This document shows, in pieces, positions 61,341 to 64,000 of a stretch of DNA of 64,000 bases. A model generated the notes under the pieces. That model was not told where the DNA came from, searched no databases, and worked only from the letters and a program-made list of their open reading frames with translations. A program made the translations under genes and the position numbers. How positions within the stretch are numbered: position 1 is the first letter of the stretch; each line of letters opens with the position of its first letter. This DNA comes from Clavaria fumosa (Eukaryota > Basidiomycota > Agaricomycetes > Agaricales > Clavariaceae): positions 372,001-436,000 of the forward strand of contig OX637797.1 of NCBI GenBank assembly GCA_951802425.1. Direction: 5' to 3'.

Positions 61341-64000
61341 ATGACCAACGTACCAGCAGCGGCCTCAGGCCCAACACTGACAATGTCGCGTCAATCTAAC
61401 CGCCTCTTCGATATCCCATTCCTAGCGAATGATGGGTCAAATTTTCAAACATGGAAACACCGTACCCAGCTCGTGCTTGCAAATCGAAACCTGCTGAGAA
61501 TCGTCAATGGTACAGAAACCCGACCTGCTACCGATGAAAATGCAGTCGACTGGGATGCTCGAGAACTTGAAGCGCGTGCCCAGATCCAGCTCACGCTGGA
61601 AGACGACCCACTAAACGGAGTAATATCGGCAAAGGATGCGAGAGAGACTTGGGAGCTGCTCATTACACGTTACCAGGGCAAGGGTGCGCAGTCTATCGCG
61701 TTCCACATAAGTGAACTCTTTCGTGGAACCCTCTCCGATGAGTCGCCACTCGAAACGCAGCTGAATGCCATCACACAAAAGGGTCACATCCTCGCCTCGC
61801 TCGGTCAAACACTCGATGACAGCCTCATTGCTGTTGCAATGATCATTTCTCTCCCTGACTCCTACTCTACCCTCCGTTCCATCCTCATGGCCTCAACAGA
61901 TAAACCTGCTATCGACACAGTAAAAAATGCGATACTAGCAGAAGAGCGCCTACGAACTGCGGTCACCCCGGTAACTGCGCTCAAAGCCTATACACAGGGA
62001 AAGAAACCATGGAACAAAGGGAAAGACACGGCAAAGGAGGAAACGAGTGAAAAGAAAGACCGCTGCGGATTCTGCCGCAATAGAGGCCATAGTGAGAGTG
62101 AGTGCCGGAAACTCAAAGCCGCGCTTGAGAAACGAGATGCAAAGGGACCATCCGCTACAACTGAGACGCCACGGAAAGCCCTCGTCAAGTTCGCACATGC
62201 AGACAGCAATGACGACGAGGTTATACGGCTTCTTCTGGCCCACCGACTCGAGAACAATGACTCACTTCGCAACAAGTGGGTTGTCGACTCCGGATGCAGC
62301 GCAACGATGACTGAGCATCGTGACTGGTTCACCTCATATGCTACTCTCAATCCAGCAAAACGTGTATGGCTAGGTGATAATCATCACATACTTGCTTTTG
62401 GGATAGGACAGGTTTCACTCCGAGTAAATATCGGCAATGGTCAAACATGTGAATCTGTTCTCCAGGATGTCCTCCATGTCCCAGACCTACATGGAAACCT
62501 TCTCTCCGTCTCCAGACTCACCCGGCGCAGCTACAGCATCATTTTCAGTCCAGGAGGATGCGAGATTCTCAGTCCCAACAGAGAAGTCATTGCACATGGA
62601 CAAGACAAAGAAGGACTATTTATCCTCGATGCCGCACCTGCCCTCACACATGTCTATGTCGCCCACACTCTCTCCGATTCCTCCAACAATCTCCAACCCA
62701 TTTCTGCTGGGAAAGCAAAGGTTTCTCAAGCAAATCTGGTCACTTGGCACCGCCGCCTTGCCCATACAAACTATAGTGCCGTGCTGAAGCTGTTCAAGAA
62801 AGAGATGGTACAAGGAATGGAGATAGCAGGAGAGCACATCGAACCTAAGACGCCATGTGTTTCGTGCCTTGCTGGCAAACAAACACGGAATGAGATCCCA
62901 AAGCATTCAGAAACCACCAATCCACGCGTACTACACCGTGTCTACTCAGACCTATGCGGAAAGATGGCAGTCGCTACTCGACACAATGAGTTATACTTCG
63001 TGGCGTTCACAGAAGCGAAATCCAACCATGTCGTTGTCAAGCTCCTGAAAACGAAGAGCGAGACACTTGGGAAACTCAAGGCCTACATCGAGCGTGCTGA
63101 GGTCATCACCAACCAACGTCTCAACTTCCTTCGCAGCGATGGCGGTGGAGAATATGGGTCTGGAGAACTTGCTAAGTACCTCGAGTCCAAAGGAATCCAC
63201 CATGAAAAGACAAACCCTGATACCCCCCAGGAAAATGGAGTTAGTGAGCGGATGAACCGTACTATCATTGGCCCAGCAGTGTCCATGCTTGTCGACTCAG
63301 GGCTTCCTGAATCATATTGGGGCTATGCTATTCTCTACGCAGCACAAGTCCACAATGTAGTGCCGACTCGAGCAGTGGAAGGAGATTTCACACCAGAAGA
63401 GCTGTTTTCAGGCAACAAGCCCAATGTCGCCCAGTACCGAGTCTTTGGATGCAAGGCCTACGCGCATGTCCCAAAACCCAAACGCCACAAATTCCAGTCA
63501 AAAACGATTGAATGTGTGTTCATAGGATTCGCTGAGAACAAACGCGCGTTCACGCTACTACATCGACCGAGTGGGCGCATCATTGAGTCACGCGATGTAA
63601 CATTTGATGAAGGGCATGGGTCAGTACCTACTCGTACCTGGATTGAAGTGCTAAACCCTGCGGATTGTCCTGAGGATGTTGACGTCGACACGGATGGAAC
63701 AGAGAGCGAGGAAGTGAATGAGGACGAGGCAGAACCCCCCTCCTCACCCCTTGAACCTGTGAAGTCAACAGTGTTATGTCCCCCGGAAGATCCAGCACCA
63801 GAACTGCGGCGATCCACGAGGAACCGCAGGGCCCCCATACCCGATGATGACCCAAGGTATATGCGATCGCCATACCAACTCAGAGAGAGTGATACCAAGC
63901 GAGTGGGCGACGAACATGCAAAGCTTTCAAACCTCGACCAGGACCCTCTCACATACAAAGAGGCCATGTCTCGCACCGATGCTGTCCAGTGGCTCAGTGC
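61341..64000 (+). CDS. Copia Gag-Pol polyprotein, partial
   Basis: Single frame of 886 codons so far, starting MTNVPAAASGPTLTMSRQSN. Gag of the UBN2 type (NDGSNFQTWKHRTQLVL; AKDARETWELLITRYQGKG), CCHC knuckle CGFCRNRGHSESEC near 62063, protease WVVDSGCSATMTEH near 62280, GAG-pre-integrase WHRRLAHTNYSAVLK and CVSCLAGKQTR, integrase core with VYSDLCGKM, LRSDGGGEYG and TPQENGVSERMNRT (D, D, E), then a variable linker and the start of reverse transcriptase (YKEAMSRTDAVQWLSA). RT and RNase H lie beyond the window. No frameshift separates gag and pol, as usual for Copia. Confidence 0.93.
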   Translation, partial: MTNVPAAASGPTLTMSRQSNRLFDIPFLANDGSNFQTWKHRTQLVLANRNLLRIVNGTETRPATDENAVDWDARELEARAQIQLTLEDDPLNGVISAKDARETWELLITRYQGKGAQSIAFHISELFRGTLSDESPLETQLNAITQKGHILASLGQTLDDSLIAVAMIISLPDSYSTLRSILMASTDKPAIDTVKNAILAEERLRTAVTPVTALKAYTQGKKPWNKGKDTAKEETSEKKDRCGFCRNRGHSESECRKLKAALEKRDAKGPSATTETPRKALVKFAHADSNDDEVIRLLLAHRLENNDSLRNKWVVDSGCSATMTEHRDWFTSYATLNPAKRVWLGDNHHILAFGIGQVSLRVNIGNGQTCESVLQDVLHVPDLHGNLLSVSRLTRRSYSIIFSPGGCEILSPNREVIAHGQDKEGLFILDAAPALTHVYVAHTLSDSSNNLQPISAGKAKVSQANLVTWHRRLAHTNYSAVLKLFKKEMVQGMEIAGEHIEPKTPCVSCLAGKQTRNEIPKHSETTNPRVLHRVYSDLCGKMAVATRHNELYFVAFTEAKSNHVVVKLLKTKSETLGKLKAYIERAEVITNQRLNFLRSDGGGEYGSGELAKYLESKGIHHEKTNPDTPQENGVSERMNRTIIGPAVSMLVDSGLPESYWGYAILYAAQVHNVVPTRAVEGDFTPEELFSGNKPNVAQYRVFGCKAYAHVPKPKRHKFQSKTIECVFIGFAENKRAFTLLHRPSGRIIESRDVTFDEGHGSVPTRTWIEVLNPADCPEDVDVDTDGTESEEVNEDEAEPPSSPLEPVKSTVLCPPEDPAPELRRSTRNRRAPIPDDDPRYMRSPYQLRESDTKRVGDEHAKLSNLDQDPLTYKEAMSRTDAVQWLS

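Larger units (their letters stand above)
60937..64000 (+). mobile_element. Ty1/Copia retrotransposon, open at window edge
   Basis: 5' LTR, primer site and an uninterrupted gag-pol frame to the last base. It inserted into a hAT terminus. The absence of any stop contrasts with the decayed Gypsy elements and suggests a young, possibly active copy; the 3' LTR is outside the window. Confidence 0.9.

Overview
The window looks like a transposon-swollen chromosomal segment from a filamentous basidiomycete (Agaricomycete-type). Evidence: protein genes split by many 44-94 bp GT-AG introns, Tf1/sushi-like chromodomain Ty3/Gypsy elements, a Copia element, several hAT elements, a pogo-like element and a tyrosine-recombinase retroelement remnant. 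I cannot name the species. Only three host genes look intact: an ABC-F ATPase of the Arb1 type (4954-7272, minus), a pinin/SDK/MemA-domain protein (7439-8577, plus, divergent from it) and a small beta-trefoil (ricin-B-like) protein (58673-59325, minus). Almost everything else is mobile DNA.

Layout. 1-2045: 5'-truncated hAT transposase with its 3' terminus. 2046-4950: GC-rich and low-complexity DNA, weak minus-strand coding traces, and one arm of a dispersed inverted repeat (about 4130-4695). 4954-8577: the two host genes. 8714-9024: hAT-type MITE with an 8-bp target duplication. 9050-10230: CCCTCA-rich satellite with a perfect hexamer core. 10906-12210: tyrosine-recombinase fragment with split direct repeats. 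12290-12890: second arm of the dispersed repeat. 13001-22497: minus-strand Gypsy (family A) carrying a 634-bp hAT element, a full-length Gypsy (family B, 14106-20515) and a solo LTR.

22498-49640 is a nest four levels deep. A decayed Gypsy (family E) was split by a family A Gypsy (22742-44550, duplication ATATG). Its gag was split by a family C Gypsy (23678-39911, CTTCA), whose gag was in turn split by a family D Gypsy (28610-37794, GTAYG). Each split reading frame rejoins when the insertion is removed. 49640-55359 holds another decayed family A copy with a 1.6-kb LTR-like insertion. 56136-57902 is an internally deleted pogo-like element. 60937-64000 is a Copia element with an open frame running off the window.

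Cross-cutting signals. (1) The long LTR of family D and a diverged relative at 45152-46600 each carry, antisense to the retroelement, a TATA-preceded gene with a CCHC zinc knuckle, a shared LICDLLEDPH-like segment and an intron at the same position and phase. (2) Four Gypsy families have primer sites that pair with their own transcript 5' region over 11-13 nt, the Tf1 self-priming arrangement. (3) Nearly all inactivating changes are CpG transitions, chiefly CGA to TGA. (4) An extra reading frame precedes gag in three families, and family C has a 250-codon frame after pol. Introns, joins and families were worked out by eye; no database search was possible.
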